64,000 nt of DNA from DASUPK01 sp963804595. Lineage in GTDB: Bacteria > Actinomycetota > Thermoleophilia > Solirubrobacterales > 70-9. How positions within the stretch are numbered: position 1 is the stretch's first letter; the number at the start of each line of letters is the position of its first letter. A program made the position numbers and the translations under genes. Below the pieces are notes generated by a model. The model had not been told where the DNA came from. It worked only from the letters and a program-made list of their open reading frames with translations, and did not search any database. The stretch is taken from NCBI GenBank assembly GCA_963804595.1, contig CAWDQZ010000011.1, positions 1 through 64,000 on the forward strand. Direction: 5' to 3'. This document shows positions 1 through 8,263 of this stretch, in pieces.

Positions 1-17
1 GTGCCCGGCGGCGCGGT

Positions 18-1004
18 TTGCTTCGTCTCGCCGTGGTCGTCGTGGTGGTCCTCGTATTCGTCTTCCTGGCCGCCAGGGGGCTCTTCTCCAGCGGGTCGGA
101 GACGCACACGGCTTCCACCGCCAGGTCGAGCGCGCATTCTCGGGCCGCGCCCCCGAAGGCGGCCGCCTCGTCGCTGCGACTGCCCAATCCGCTCCACGGC
201 GCGACCGCGGCCACCAGCGGCAACCGGCTCCTGGTGATCGGCGGCGCCGACCGGGCTGACGTCTCCACCGACATGGTGCTGGCGCTCGACCCGCGCAGCG
301 GGAAGGTCTCATCGGGCGGCACCTTGGTGCACCCCATGCACGATGCGGCCGCCGCCACAATCGGTGGGCGCAGCCTGGTCTTCGGCGGTGGCGCCGCGAC
401 GGGCTTCGACACCGTCCAGGAGCTCGTCCCCGGAGGAGCCGCTCACCAGATCGGCCGTCTGCCCGTGGCGGCGTCGGATCTCTCCGCGGTCACCAGCGGA
501 GGCGCGGCGTACGTGCTTGGCGGATACGACGGCCAGGGGCCGGTCGCGTCCGTCTTTCGGACCACCGACGGCCGGAGCTTCGCGAGGGTCGCCCAGCTGC
601 CCACTGCGGTTCGCTACACGGCCGCCGCCGCGATCGGCAATCGGGTCTATGCGTTCGGGGGCGAGCTCTCCACCGGGGCGAACACCGCCCAGATTCAGGA
701 GTACGACACCGGTACGGGGAGGACTTCCGTCATCGGACACCTTCCGCAGGGAGTCGACCACGCCTCGGCGCTCGTGCTGAACGGGGTCATCTACCTGGTC
801 GGAGGCCGGCGAAATGGCGCCGCGAGCGACCGCATCCTTCGCTTTGACCCCTCGCGGCATGCCGTCGTTCCCGCCGGTAGGTTGCCCTCGCCCGTATTCG
901 ACGCGGCGGCCGGGACGGTCGCCGGGGTGGGCTATCTGGCCGGTGGCATCGGCGCGCAGGGAACGAGTGTGGACTCCGTGGTGTCGTTGTCAGAAATTCC
1001 TTAG
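18..1004 (+). CDS. Kelch-repeat protein with N-terminal membrane anchor (5' end uncertain)
   Basis: A valine-rich hydrophobic segment at about residues 4-20 should act as signal anchor or signal peptide. It is followed by a Ser/Ala/Thr-rich linker and then about six repeats carrying hydrophobic-GG motifs (VIGGAD, VFGGGA, VLGGYD, AFGGEL, LVGGRR, LAGGIG). This is the pattern of a six-bladed kelch beta-propeller exposed outside the membrane. The only usable start inside the window is TTG at 18, but the frame stays open to the window edge, so the true start may lie upstream. The gene ends 23 bp before the LolA-like gene and may share its transcript. The ligand or enzymatic role, if any, cannot be read from the sequence. 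Confidence 0.75.
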   Translation: MLRLAVVVVVVLVFVFLAARGLFSSGSETHTASTARSSAHSRAAPPKAAASSLRLPNPLHGATAATSGNRLLVIGGADRADVSTDMVLALDPRSGKVSSGGTLVHPMHDAAAATIGGRSLVFGGGAATGFDTVQELVPGGAAHQIGRLPVAASDLSAVTSGGAAYVLGGYDGQGPVASVFRTTDGRSFARVAQLPTAVRYTAAAAIGNRVYAFGGELSTGANTAQIQEYDTGTGRTSVIGHLPQGVDHASALVLNGVIYLVGGRRNGAASDRILRFDPSRHAVVPAGRLPSPVFDAAAGTVAGVGYLAGGIGAQGTSVDSVVSLSEIP

Positions 1005-1027
1005 ATAGGCGGCGTAGCCTTTCGTGA

Positions 1028-2233
1028 GTGAAGTTTCTGAGGCGCATCTCGACCCGGCGGCTGCTCGCGCTGTGCGCGGCGTGCGTGGCTGGGGGGATAG
1101 GCGCCACAGCCATCGCGATGGCCGCGAGCGGCGGCGGGCCCAAGCCGCCCGCGGAGCCCCTGCCGGTCGCGGTGCACGATGCGCTCACAGCGCCGACCGT
1201 CCAGGGGGTGAGCGCGCGTATCCAATTCACCAACCACCTGATCGGCGGCGCCGACGTGCAGGGGGCGGACCCGATTCTGAGCGGAGCCTCGGGCCGGCTC
1301 TGGGCGTCGTCCGACGGACACCTGCGACTCGAGCTTCAGGCGGACTCGAACGCCGAGGGCGCCACCACCGACAGCCAGGTGCTCTCGGACGGCCATCGCG
1401 CCTGGGTCTATGACTCCGGGTCCAACACGGTCTTCGAGGGGACCCTTCCGGCAGGCCACGACGGAGCGGACGGAGGCGGCTCGGCGAACGAGCAGCCGCC
1501 GTCCCTCCCTGAGATCAAGAAGGACATCGCGAACCTGGCTGACCACGCCCTGTTGAGCGGAGCCGAGCCGACCGATCTCGCGGGGCAGCCCGCCTACACG
1601 GTTCGCTTGGAGCCCAAGCGCAACGGAGGCCTGCTCGGCGGCGCGGAGCTCGCCTGGGATGCGGTACACGGGACACCGCTGCGCGCCGCGGTCTACGCCA
1701 AGGGCGACAGCTCACCGGTGCTGGAGCTGAAGGCCACGCACATCTCCTACGGCTCCGTGCCGACGTCGGTCTTCGACATCAGCCCGCCCCCCGGAGCGCA
1801 GGTCACCAACCTCAGTGCTCCCGCCCGGCGAGGGCCCGGCCAGGGCGATGCCCAGCCGGTCATCGGTCTGCAGGCCGTCCAGCAGCAGACGTCGTTCCCC
1901 GTGGCCGCCCCGGACACCCTGGCCGGACTGCCCCGCAACGAGATCCGGCTGATCCAGAGCGGCAAGGATGCCGGAGTGCTGGTCACCTACGGGGAGGGCC
2001 TCGGCGGGATCGCGGTGATCGAGCGGCCGGCCGAGCCGGCACATGGCTCATCCGCGCCGAGCGGCGATCAGGGTCAGCTGACGCTTCCGAAGGTTTCGAT
2101 CAACGGTGCCCCGGGCGAGGAGCTGGATACGGCTCTCGGGACCATGGTGAGGTTCCAGCGGAATGGCGTCGAATACATGGTTCTCGCTTCGGCGTCTCCC
2201 GCAACGGTGCAGACGGCCGCCCGAGACCTGTAG
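1028..2233 (+). CDS. LolA/RseB-like exported protein
   Basis: The 401-residue protein starts at GTG 1028 with a basic N-terminus and a transmembrane or signal segment (about residues 11-33). A region with the alternating character of the LolA/LppX/RseB half-barrel fold follows (about residues 50-270), including the ASSDGHLRLEL and DGHRAWVYD strands typical of LolA-like proteins in actinobacteria. The C-terminal third (about 290-400) resembles the anti-sigma-regulator type extension. In monoderms such proteins sit on the outer face of the membrane and probably bind lipids or peptides. It is 3 bp upstream of an ABC ATPase gene, so it is probably the extracytoplasmic partner of that exporter. 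The family assignment rests on fold-like patterns only. Confidence 0.65.
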   Translation: MKFLRRISTRRLLALCAACVAGGIGATAIAMAASGGGPKPPAEPLPVAVHDALTAPTVQGVSARIQFTNHLIGGADVQGADPILSGASGRLWASSDGHLRLELQADSNAEGATTDSQVLSDGHRAWVYDSGSNTVFEGTLPAGHDGADGGGSANEQPPSLPEIKKDIANLADHALLSGAEPTDLAGQPAYTVRLEPKRNGGLLGGAELAWDAVHGTPLRAAVYAKGDSSPVLELKATHISYGSVPTSVFDISPPPGAQVTNLSAPARRGPGQGDAQPVIGLQAVQQQTSFPVAAPDTLAGLPRNEIRLIQSGKDAGVLVTYGEGLGGIAVIERPAEPAHGSSAPSGDQGQLTLPKVSINGAPGEELDTALGTMVRFQRNGVEYMVLASASPATVQTAARDL

Positions 2234-2236
2234 TCG

Positions 2237-3196
2237 ATGGCGGAGTCTCCGCCGATTGAGGTCCGGGGGCTGGTCAAGCGCTACGGAGAGATCACCGCGG
2301 TCGACCACGTCGACCTGACGGTCAATCCCGGGGACGTATTCGGATATCTCGGTCCGAACGGGGCCGGCAAGACCACGTCGCTCCGGATGATGCTGGGCTT
2401 GATCCGCCCAAGCGAGGGGTCGGTGCGGCTCTTCGGTCGCGATCCCCAGGTCAGCGTCACGGCCCTCGACGGCGTGGCGGGCTTCGTCGAGGCGCCGTCC
2501 TTCTATCCGTATCTGAGCGGACGCGACAACCTGCGGCTCTGTTCCGCCCTCGACGGCGAGAGCACGACGAGCATCGAGGAGGTCCTCGAGATCGTCGAGC
2601 TCCGGGATCGCGCCAAGGACAAGGTGAGGGGCTATTCCCACGGCATGCGACAGCGGCTCGGCATCGCGTCGGCGCTGCTGCGAAATCCGCGCCTCCTGCT
2701 GCTGGACGAGCCGGCGACCGGCCTCGACCCAGCCGGGATGCGGGACATGCGGGAGCTGATCCGGGATCTCGGCGAGCGCGGGATCACCGTCCTGCTCTCG
2801 AGTCACCAGATGATGGAGGTGGAGGAGCTCTGCAACCGCGTGGCGATCATCCGCAGTGGCCGGGTGGCCTATGAGGGCTCCCTCGCCGAGCTTCGCGGCA
2901 GGGCGGGGGTCAGCTACCGGCTACGCACCACCGACGACGGCAGGGCGAAGGACGTCTGCCTGGCCCAACCGGGCATCGAAGAGGTCGCGGAAGCACGTGA
3001 GACAGGGCTGACCTTCAGGGCCTCGGACGAGCACGCGGTGGCGGCTCTATCGATCGCCCTGGCGGAGTCCGGCGCGCCGCTCCTGGAGCTCACGCCCCGC
3101 CAGGCCACCCTCGAGGATCTCTTCTTCGAGCTCACCGAGGGAGACGGCGCAGGGCGAGCGGCCAGGACAAAGCAGCTGATCGAGGAGATGGCATGA
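2237..3196 (+). CDS. ABC transporter ATP-binding protein (ABC-2/CcmA type)
   Basis: This cytoplasmic ATPase of a two-gene ABC-2 exporter has all the expected motifs: Walker A GPNGAGKT at residues 39-46, signature SHGMRQRLG near 134, Walker B LLLLDEPATGLDP near 155, and the H-loop in SSHQMMEVEE. The length of 319 residues, including a roughly 90-residue C-terminal extension, fits the bacitracin/antibiotic-resistance or lantibiotic-immunity ATPases. The gene overlaps the permease start by 4 bp (ATGA), so the two are translationally coupled. The substrate is unknown; the adjacent LolA-like and two-component genes suggest cell-envelope defence. Confidence 0.9.
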   Translation: MAESPPIEVRGLVKRYGEITAVDHVDLTVNPGDVFGYLGPNGAGKTTSLRMMLGLIRPSEGSVRLFGRDPQVSVTALDGVAGFVEAPSFYPYLSGRDNLRLCSALDGESTTSIEEVLEIVELRDRAKDKVRGYSHGMRQRLGIASALLRNPRLLLLDEPATGLDPAGMRDMRELIRDLGERGITVLLSSHQMMEVEELCNRVAIIRSGRVAYEGSLAELRGRAGVSYRLRTTDDGRAKDVCLAQPGIEEVAEARETGLTFRASDEHAVAALSIALAESGAPLLELTPRQATLEDLFFELTEGDGAGRAARTKQLIEEMA

Positions 3197-4008
3197 GGTC
3201 GGTGATGACCGTCTACCGCTGGGAGCTGCGGAAGCTCCGCGCCCAGAAGCGGACGTATCTGGGCCTGGGCGCCGCCGCTGCTGTGCCGATCATCTTCGTG
3301 GTGGCGCTCGTGACCGGAGGCGGCCGCCCGAACGATGTCGCCTTTGGCCGCTACGTCCACGACACCGGGCTTGCCGTGCCCCTCGTGCTTCTCCTGTTCG
3401 GCTCGATCTGGCTGTTCCCGCTGATCACGGCCCTGGTCGCGGGCGACATCGTGGCCTCCGAGGACCGCAACGCGACGTTGAAGATGATCCTCACCCGCTC
3501 GGTCGAGCGGCACCAGGTGTTCGCCGGCAAGGCCCTCGCGACGGCCACCTACGCGGTTCTCGCGATCGCCATCGCCGGGGTGGTCGCACTGGCTGCAGGG
3601 ATCCTCGCCTCGGGGTTCAACCCGGTGACCACGCTCTCGGGAACTGTCGTCTCAGCGCCAAAGGGCCTCGAGCTGGTCGGAGCCAGCCTGCTCGTATACC
3701 TGCTCCCGATCCTCGCGATCGCCTGCATCGGCCTCCTGCTTTCGACGGTCTTTCGCAACAGCGGCGCCGCAATCGTCGGGACCCTGATGTTCTCGCTGCT
3801 GGTCCAGCTGGTAGGCATCCTGCCCGGGTTGAGCGGCCTGCGTCCCTATCTCCTCAGCACGCAGTTCAATGCCTGGCAGGGACTGCTTCGCACTCCGGCG
3901 GACTGGGATCCGATCCTGCGCTCTCTCTGGGTCTGCGCTCTATACGGGCTCCCGGCGCTGGCGGCGGCGGCGCTCGTCTTCCTGCGTCGGGACGTCGCAG
4001 AGAGCTAG
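3193..4008 (+). CDS. ABC-2 type transporter permease
   Basis: The 271-residue membrane protein begins with an amphipathic stretch (YRWELRKLRAQKRTY) typical of ABC-2 permeases. About six hydrophobic segments follow, near residues 25-45, 58-80, 112-136, 160-186, 192-215 and 247-266. The conserved short motif around VASEDRNATLKMILTRSVER, after the second helix, is the ABC-2 family coupling region. The gene is translationally coupled to the ATPase and is the last gene before the two-component system, whose start is 48 bp downstream. Confidence 0.88.
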   Translation: MRSVMTVYRWELRKLRAQKRTYLGLGAAAAVPIIFVVALVTGGGRPNDVAFGRYVHDTGLAVPLVLLLFGSIWLFPLITALVAGDIVASEDRNATLKMILTRSVERHQVFAGKALATATYAVLAIAIAGVVALAAGILASGFNPVTTLSGTVVSAPKGLELVGASLLVYLLPILAIACIGLLLSTVFRNSGAAIVGTLMFSLLVQLVGILPGLSGLRPYLLSTQFNAWQGLLRTPADWDPILRSLWVCALYGLPALAAAALVFLRRDVAES

Positions 4009-4011
4009 CTT

Positions 4012-4028
4012 TTCATCCGGCGTTCATC
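4012..4028 (+). promoter_or_regulatory. Candidate response-regulator operator (TTCATC direct repeat)
   Basis: Two exact TTCATC hexamers lie 11 bp apart, start to start (4012 and 4023), about 30 bp before the response-regulator start codon. OmpR/PhoB-type regulators bind tandem half-sites at about 11-bp spacing, so this is a likely autoregulatory site. A matching pair occurs before the secreted-protein gene remnant at 6112-6128. Confidence 0.5.
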
Positions 4029-4055
4029 TTCGCGGGACAATCTCGGTGACCCGAG

Positions 4056-4736
4056 ATGCGTGTGCTGATCGTCGAGGACGAGGCCAAGATGGCCGGCCTG
4101 ATCCGCAAGGGCCTGCGCCAGGAGGGGATGGCCGCGGACATCGCCGCCAAGGGCGAGGACGCCCTCTGGATGGCGGGCTCCACCGAGTACGACGCGATCA
4201 TCCTCGACCTGATGCTGCCGGGCATCGACGGCTTCGAGGTCTGCCGCCGCCTGCGTGATGACGGCGTCTGGTCGCCGATCCTGATGCTGACCGCGCGCGA
4301 CGGGGTGTCGGACCGCGTCGCCGGACTCGACGCCGGAGCCGATGACTACCTGACAAAGCCCTTCTCCTATTCAGAGCTGCTCGCCCGCCTGCGGGCGCTC
4401 GCGCGGCGCACCAACGGCGAGCGCTCGCCCGAGCTCCAGGTCGGCGACCTCCGCCTCGATCCGGCCAGGCACCAGGTCTGGAGGGGCGATGTGGAGATCG
4501 AGCTCTCCGCCAAGGAGTTCGCGGTGCTCGAAGTCTTCATGCGCCGCCCCGGTGAGGTGCTCTCCCGGTTCCAGCTGCTCGAGCACGCCTGGGACTACGA
4601 GTACGAGAACCGCTCGAACATCGTCGATTCCTACGTGCGACTGCTGCGCCGCAAGATCGACGCTCCCTTCGGGATCCAGTCCATCCAGACCATTCGCGGT
4701 GCCGGCTACCGGATGCGGGACGGCGGAGATCGATGA
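4056..4736 (+). CDS. OmpR/PhoB-family response regulator
   Basis: The receiver domain (about residues 1-115) has acidic residues E7 and D8, phospho-acceptor D51 in ILDLMLP, the conserved Thr in LMLTARD, and Lys in YLTKPFSY. The C-terminal winged-helix domain (about 125-225) has the LSAKEFAVLEVFMRRPGEVLS recognition region and ends with the canonical GAGYRMR hairpin. The length of 226 residues is normal. It overlaps the histidine kinase by 4 bp (ATGA), making a standard operon pair, and a TTCATC repeat upstream suggests autoregulation. The signal sensed is unknown. Confidence 0.95.
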   Translation: MRVLIVEDEAKMAGLIRKGLRQEGMAADIAAKGEDALWMAGSTEYDAIILDLMLPGIDGFEVCRRLRDDGVWSPILMLTARDGVSDRVAGLDAGADDYLTKPFSYSELLARLRALARRTNGERSPELQVGDLRLDPARHQVWRGDVEIELSAKEFAVLEVFMRRPGEVLSRFQLLEHAWDYEYENRSNIVDSYVRLLRRKIDAPFGIQSIQTIRGAGYRMRDGGDR

Positions 4737-6091
4737 GCCGGATCCCGATCAGGCTGCGGATGACGCTCGCCTTCGCGCTGGTGAGCGCCGTCGTCCTCGC
4801 CGCGCTCGGATACTTCGTCTACGCGCGCTTCGACTCCGAGCTGACCGAGCAGATCGACCAGAGCCTGCGCACCCACGGCGACGACATCGCCTCACTCGTC
4901 TCCGGCGGTGACCTGGCCAGGAACGCCAAGCTGCTCGGCCGCGAGGAGAGCTTCGCCCAGGTCCTCACCGCCGAGGGCCGCATCTACGCCACCACGCCGC
5001 AGCTGGGCGAGAATCCGCAGATCACGCCGGCCGAGGCGGCACGAGCCGCGCGGGAGTCTTTCCTGGTCACCAGGCCGCACGTCCGCAGCATCACGGGCCA
5101 GGCCCGCCTCCTGGCGCGACCGGCGGGCGGGCCGCGGGGCGAGAGCTTCGTCGTCGTCACCGCCGCTTCTCTGGACGATCGCAACGAGTCGCTGGCGAAC
5201 CTGCGAACGCTGCTCTTCATCGGGATTCCGGCGGCGCTGCTGCTGGCCTCGATGGCGGGCTATGTCGTGTCCGGGAGGGCGCTGCGCCCCGTCGAGGCGA
5301 TGCGAAGGCGGGCCGCCGCCGTCTCCGCCGCGGAGCCGGATCAGCGGCTGCCGCTGCCCGAGGCCGACGATGAGATCCGCAGGCTGGGGGAGACGCTGAA
5401 CGGGATGCTAGGCCGGCTCGAGGCCGCGATCGAGCGGGAGCGCGCTTTCGTGGATGACGCGAGCCACGAGCTCCGCACGCCACTCGCCATGCACAAGACC
5501 GAGCTCGAGCTGGCGGTTCGCTACGCGAGCACGCCGGAGGAGATGCGGGCCGCGATGATGTCCGCGATCGTCGAGGTGGACCGGCTGATCGAGCTCGCCG
5601 AAGACCTGCTCGTGCTGGCGCGCTCGGCGGAGGGCAAGCTGGCGCTGGATCTGCGGCAGGTGGGCGTCGCCGACCTGCTCGGCGACGTGCGCGAGCGCTT
5701 CTCCGCCCGCATGGACGAGGCGGGACGCCCGCTCGTGGTCGAGCCGGCCGACGGGCTGACCGTGGAGGGCGACAGGCTGCGGCTCGATCAGGCGCTCACG
5801 AACCTGGTCGAGAACGCCATCCAGCACGGAGGAGGGGAGATCACCGTCCGCGCCAGCGAGGGCGAGGAGGACGTGGCGATCCACGTCGAGGATCGCGGCC
5901 CGGGCTTCGCCCCGGAGTTCATCGGACGGGCTTTCGAGCGCTTCAGCCTCGGCGATCCCTCCCGGGGCGGCGACGGCACCGGACTTGGCCTCGCGATCGT
6001 CGAGGCGATCGCCCGCGCGCATAGGGGCAGCGCTCATGTCACAAACCGGGACGGCAAAGGCGCGGACGTCTGGATCGAGCTGCCCCGCTGA
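4733..6091 (+). CDS. Sensor histidine kinase (HAMP, HisKA, HATPase)
   Basis: This is the kinase partner of the upstream regulator. The N-terminal helix spans about residues 8-28 and an extracytoplasmic sensor region about 30-160. A second membrane helix (FIGIPAALLLASMAGYVVSG) leads into a HAMP linker. The phospho-acceptor is H245 in DDASHELRTPLA. The N-box (LTNLVENAIQHG), G1 (EDRGPGF), F (AFERF) and G2 (GTGLGLAIV) motifs are all present. The length of 452 residues is typical of the class. The sensor region has no motif I recognise. Confidence 0.95.
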   Translation: MSRIPIRLRMTLAFALVSAVVLAALGYFVYARFDSELTEQIDQSLRTHGDDIASLVSGGDLARNAKLLGREESFAQVLTAEGRIYATTPQLGENPQITPAEAARAARESFLVTRPHVRSITGQARLLARPAGGPRGESFVVVTAASLDDRNESLANLRTLLFIGIPAALLLASMAGYVVSGRALRPVEAMRRRAAAVSAAEPDQRLPLPEADDEIRRLGETLNGMLGRLEAAIERERAFVDDASHELRTPLAMHKTELELAVRYASTPEEMRAAMMSAIVEVDRLIELAEDLLVLARSAEGKLALDLRQVGVADLLGDVRERFSARMDEAGRPLVVEPADGLTVEGDRLRLDQALTNLVENAIQHGGGEITVRASEGEEDVAIHVEDRGPGFAPEFIGRAFERFSLGDPSRGGDGTGLGLAIVEAIARAHRGSAHVTNRDGKGADVWIELPR

Positions 6092-6111
6092 GCCGCCAGG
6101 GTCGCGGCGGC

Positions 6112-6128
6112 TTTCACGGGCGTTTCAT
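6112..6128 (+). promoter_or_regulatory. Candidate operator for the upstream response regulator
   Basis: TTTCAC at 6112 and TTTCAT at 6123 are 11 bp apart and closely resemble the TTCATC pair before the response regulator, sharing a GGCG(T)TTCATC core. They lie 60-75 bp before the secreted-protein start codon at 6189. The regulator probably controls this gene as well as itself. Confidence 0.45.
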
Positions 6129-6188
6129 CGGCCGCTTCTACAAAGCGCCCGAGACCAAACAACAGGGAGGGAAAGGAGAAACGCACCA

Positions 6189-6744
6189 ATGCACCTATCA
6201 CGAAAGGCCATGATCGTCGGAGGCTCCGTCATCGCCCTCGCGGCGGGCGGCGCGGGTACGGCGAAAGATGGGGGATGGGGTCACCGCTCGTGTCGTCCAC
6301 GACGTGGTCAGCGAGGGGGGCAGGCCGGTCGAGATCACTGAGGACAGGTACGCCCAGGACAAGGACGGCAACGTCTGGTACTTCGGTGAGGACACCGCCG
6401 AGATATCGGCCAACGGCAGGCGCGACACCAGTGGCTCCTTCGAGGCCGGGGTGAACGGCGCCGACGCGGGGATCGCGATGCTGGCGCACCCGATGACTGG
6501 CCAGACCTACCGCGAGGAGTACTACGTCGGCCATGCCGAGGACCGGACCAGGGTGCTCGCCCTCGACCAGCAAGCTGAGGTCCCCTTCGGCCATTTCCGG
6601 AACGTCCTCCTGACCGAGGACTACTCGCCGGTCGAGCCGAACGTGCTCGAGCTCAAGTTCTACGCCCCTGGCATCGGCCAGGTGCTGGCGCAGACGGTCT
6701 CCGGCGGCTCCGAGCGCGAGGAACTGGTCAGCTACACGAAGTAG
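6189..6744 (+). pseudogene. Remnant of a secreted protein gene (signal peptide out of frame with C-terminal domain)
   Basis: A strong ribosome-binding site (AAAGGAG) precedes ATG 6189, which encodes a clear signal peptide (HLSRKAMIVGGSVIALAAGG). That frame then runs into low-complexity sequence and stops at 6341. The rest of a conserved domain is in another frame from about 6268 to 6744: EDRYAQDKDGNVWYFGEDT, HPMTGQTYREEYY, GHAEDRTRV and a C-terminal VEPNVLELKFYAPGIG. As I recall the family, intact members have a further region of several dozen residues between these two parts. The break therefore looks like a deletion plus frameshift near 6255-6275. The function of the intact family is not known to me; context suggests a target of the preceding two-component system. 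Confidence 0.6.
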
Positions 6745-6749
6745 GCCCG

Positions 6750-7166
6750 CTACCCGTTCGGCAGCGCGGAGCCGGCGAAGAAGAAGAACCAGACCTCGAA
6801 GACCAGAACCGCCGCGACGACGGAGATCACCAGGACCCGCTCGATGGGGCTGATGCCGAACTTCTGCCGCGCGTCCAGCTCGCGCTCGTCGCGCATGCTG
6901 CGCAGCCACGGGGATGTGTGACGCGCCCCGGCGGGACGCCCGCTCACCTCGTCGTACTTCGCGTTGATCCAGGTGAGCGCCCAGGCGAGCAGGAAGACGA
7001 GCGCTCCGAGCACGAGGACTACCGAGAAGACCGCGGTCATGCTCAGGTTGTTGAGGTTGCCCTGCACCTTCGACCCGACCCAGACCGCGAGCAGGGGTGC
7101 ACCGGTCCACATGTTGATCGAGCAAAGCGCCGAGGCGGTGACGAGTCCGATCTTCTTTAGGGCCAT
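6750..7166 (-). CDS. Small membrane protein of unknown function
   Basis: The 138-residue protein has three hydrophobic segments at about residues 8-30, 44-65 and 108-132. A charged cytoplasmic loop with WINAKYDEVSGRP and RDERELDARQKFG lies between the second and third. No catalytic motif is visible. It ends 5 bp from the end of the secreted-protein remnant on the opposite strand. I do not recognise the family. Confidence 0.6.
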   Translation of the reverse strand: MALKKIGLVTASALCSINMWTGAPLLAVWVGSKVQGNLNNLSMTAVFSVVLVLGALVFLLAWALTWINAKYDEVSGRPAGARHTSPWLRSMRDERELDARQKFGISPIERVLVISVVAAVLVFEVWFFFFAGSALPNG

Positions 7167-7216
7167 ACCTGAGTAACTGCCCTGAGGTGATATCAGCGAA
7201 CCGTCGAGACTGGGAC

Positions 7217-7278
7217 GAGACGGCCGCCAGCCCCGCCGGGTGAGGGATGAGGGAGTGGCGGGACTGGCGGCCTGTCTC
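7217..7278 (-). terminator. Long GC-rich hairpin downstream of the sigma factor gene
   Basis: The arms at 7217-7237 and 7257-7278 pair over about 20 bp with one bulged base and one mismatch (GAGAC and GGCCGCCAG against their complements). The loop is 19 nt. It starts about 34 nt after the sigma-factor stop on the minus strand and is the natural transcription end for that gene. There is no clear T tract, so it may be an actinobacterial I-shaped terminator or an RNA-stability element. Confidence 0.55.
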
Positions 7279-7311
7279 GGATACGGTTGATCGCGGCGCT
7301 GGGATTGGCTC

Positions 7312-8181
7312 CTAGTCGCTCGATCCCGAGAATCGTTCCGGGTCGATGACGAGGTCCATCGTCACGATCCGGCCGTTCCTGACGGTGTACGCCGTGGCGC
7401 CGAGAATCTTGCCGTCGCGCTCCGCAACCGTCCCCGGCGCGCCGTTGACCATTGCTGGGCGCACGAGGGGAAGGAATTGCCGCCCCTGCGTGACGATCCG
7501 CTCCACGACCTGCTCGGGACCGGTCGCCGCGAGCACCTCCGCGCGCGGATCGCCCTCCCCGGCGTGGACGCGGAGGACAATGTCCGGGTCGAGGACGTTC
7601 ATCAGCGCCTCGAAGTCGCCCGCGCGCGCCGCCGCCAGGAAGGCGTCGATGACCCGCCGCTGCTCGGCGACGTCGGCGTCGGTGGGCGGAGTTGAGCCGC
7701 GCACCCGCCGCCTCGCCCGACTGGCGAGCTGACGGGCGGCGTCGGGCTCGCGGCCGGTGATCTCGCCGATCTCCGCGAAGGGAACGCCGAACATGTCGTG
7801 CAGGACGAAAGCGACGCGCTCGGCGGGGGAGAGGTTCTCCAGCACGACCAGCATCGCCAGCCCGACGGAGTCGGCCAGCTCGGCCTCCTCGGCCGGGTTC
7901 TCCTCGGTCGATTCGCTGACGATCGGCTGGATGTGGTCGTCGGGCTGCTCGCGCCTCGCTTTTCGCGCCCGCAGCATGTCGAGCGCGACGCGGCCGACGA
8001 CCGTCGTCAGCCAGGCGCGCAGATTCTCAACCTGATCGGAATCGGTGCGGCTCAAGCGCAGCCACGCCTCCTGGACGGCGTCGTCAGCCTCGCCGGTCGT
8101 GCCCAGCATCCGGTAGGCCACGGCCTCCAGGTGGGGCCGGTGCTGCTCGAACTCCTGGGCGAGAAGTGTGTCGTCGGTCAC
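7312..8181 (-). CDS. ECF sigma factor with C-terminal SnoaL-like domain (ECF41/SigJ-like)
   Basis: The sigma-2 region (about residues 8-75) carries AYRMLGTTGEADDAVQEAW, and sigma-4 (about 110-165) carries LSPAERVAFVLHDMFGVPF and the HTH EIGEITGREPDAARQLASRA. The last roughly 110 residues (from RRVIDAFLAAARAGD to the end) form a SnoaL/NTF2-like fold, as in ECF41 and SigJ proteins. There that extension replaces a separate anti-sigma factor. The DGGGK-type motif of classical ECF41 is not evident. The divergent MFS pump, 82 bp away, could be a target. Confidence 0.88.
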   Translation of the reverse strand: MTDDTLLAQEFEQHRPHLEAVAYRMLGTTGEADDAVQEAWLRLSRTDSDQVENLRAWLTTVVGRVALDMLRARKARREQPDDHIQPIVSESTEENPAEEAELADSVGLAMLVVLENLSPAERVAFVLHDMFGVPFAEIGEITGREPDAARQLASRARRRVRGSTPPTDADVAEQRRVIDAFLAAARAGDFEALMNVLDPDIVLRVHAGEGDPRAEVLAATGPEQVVERIVTQGRQFLPLVRPAMVNGAPGTVAERDGKILGATAYTVRNGRIVTMDLVIDPERFSGSSD

Positions 8182-8263
8182 AGTCGGTCACGTCCTTTCG
8201 TTCTGATCCGTCTCATGGCTGACGAACCAAACGCCGCCGATGTGACGGCCCGAAGGAGGAAAC

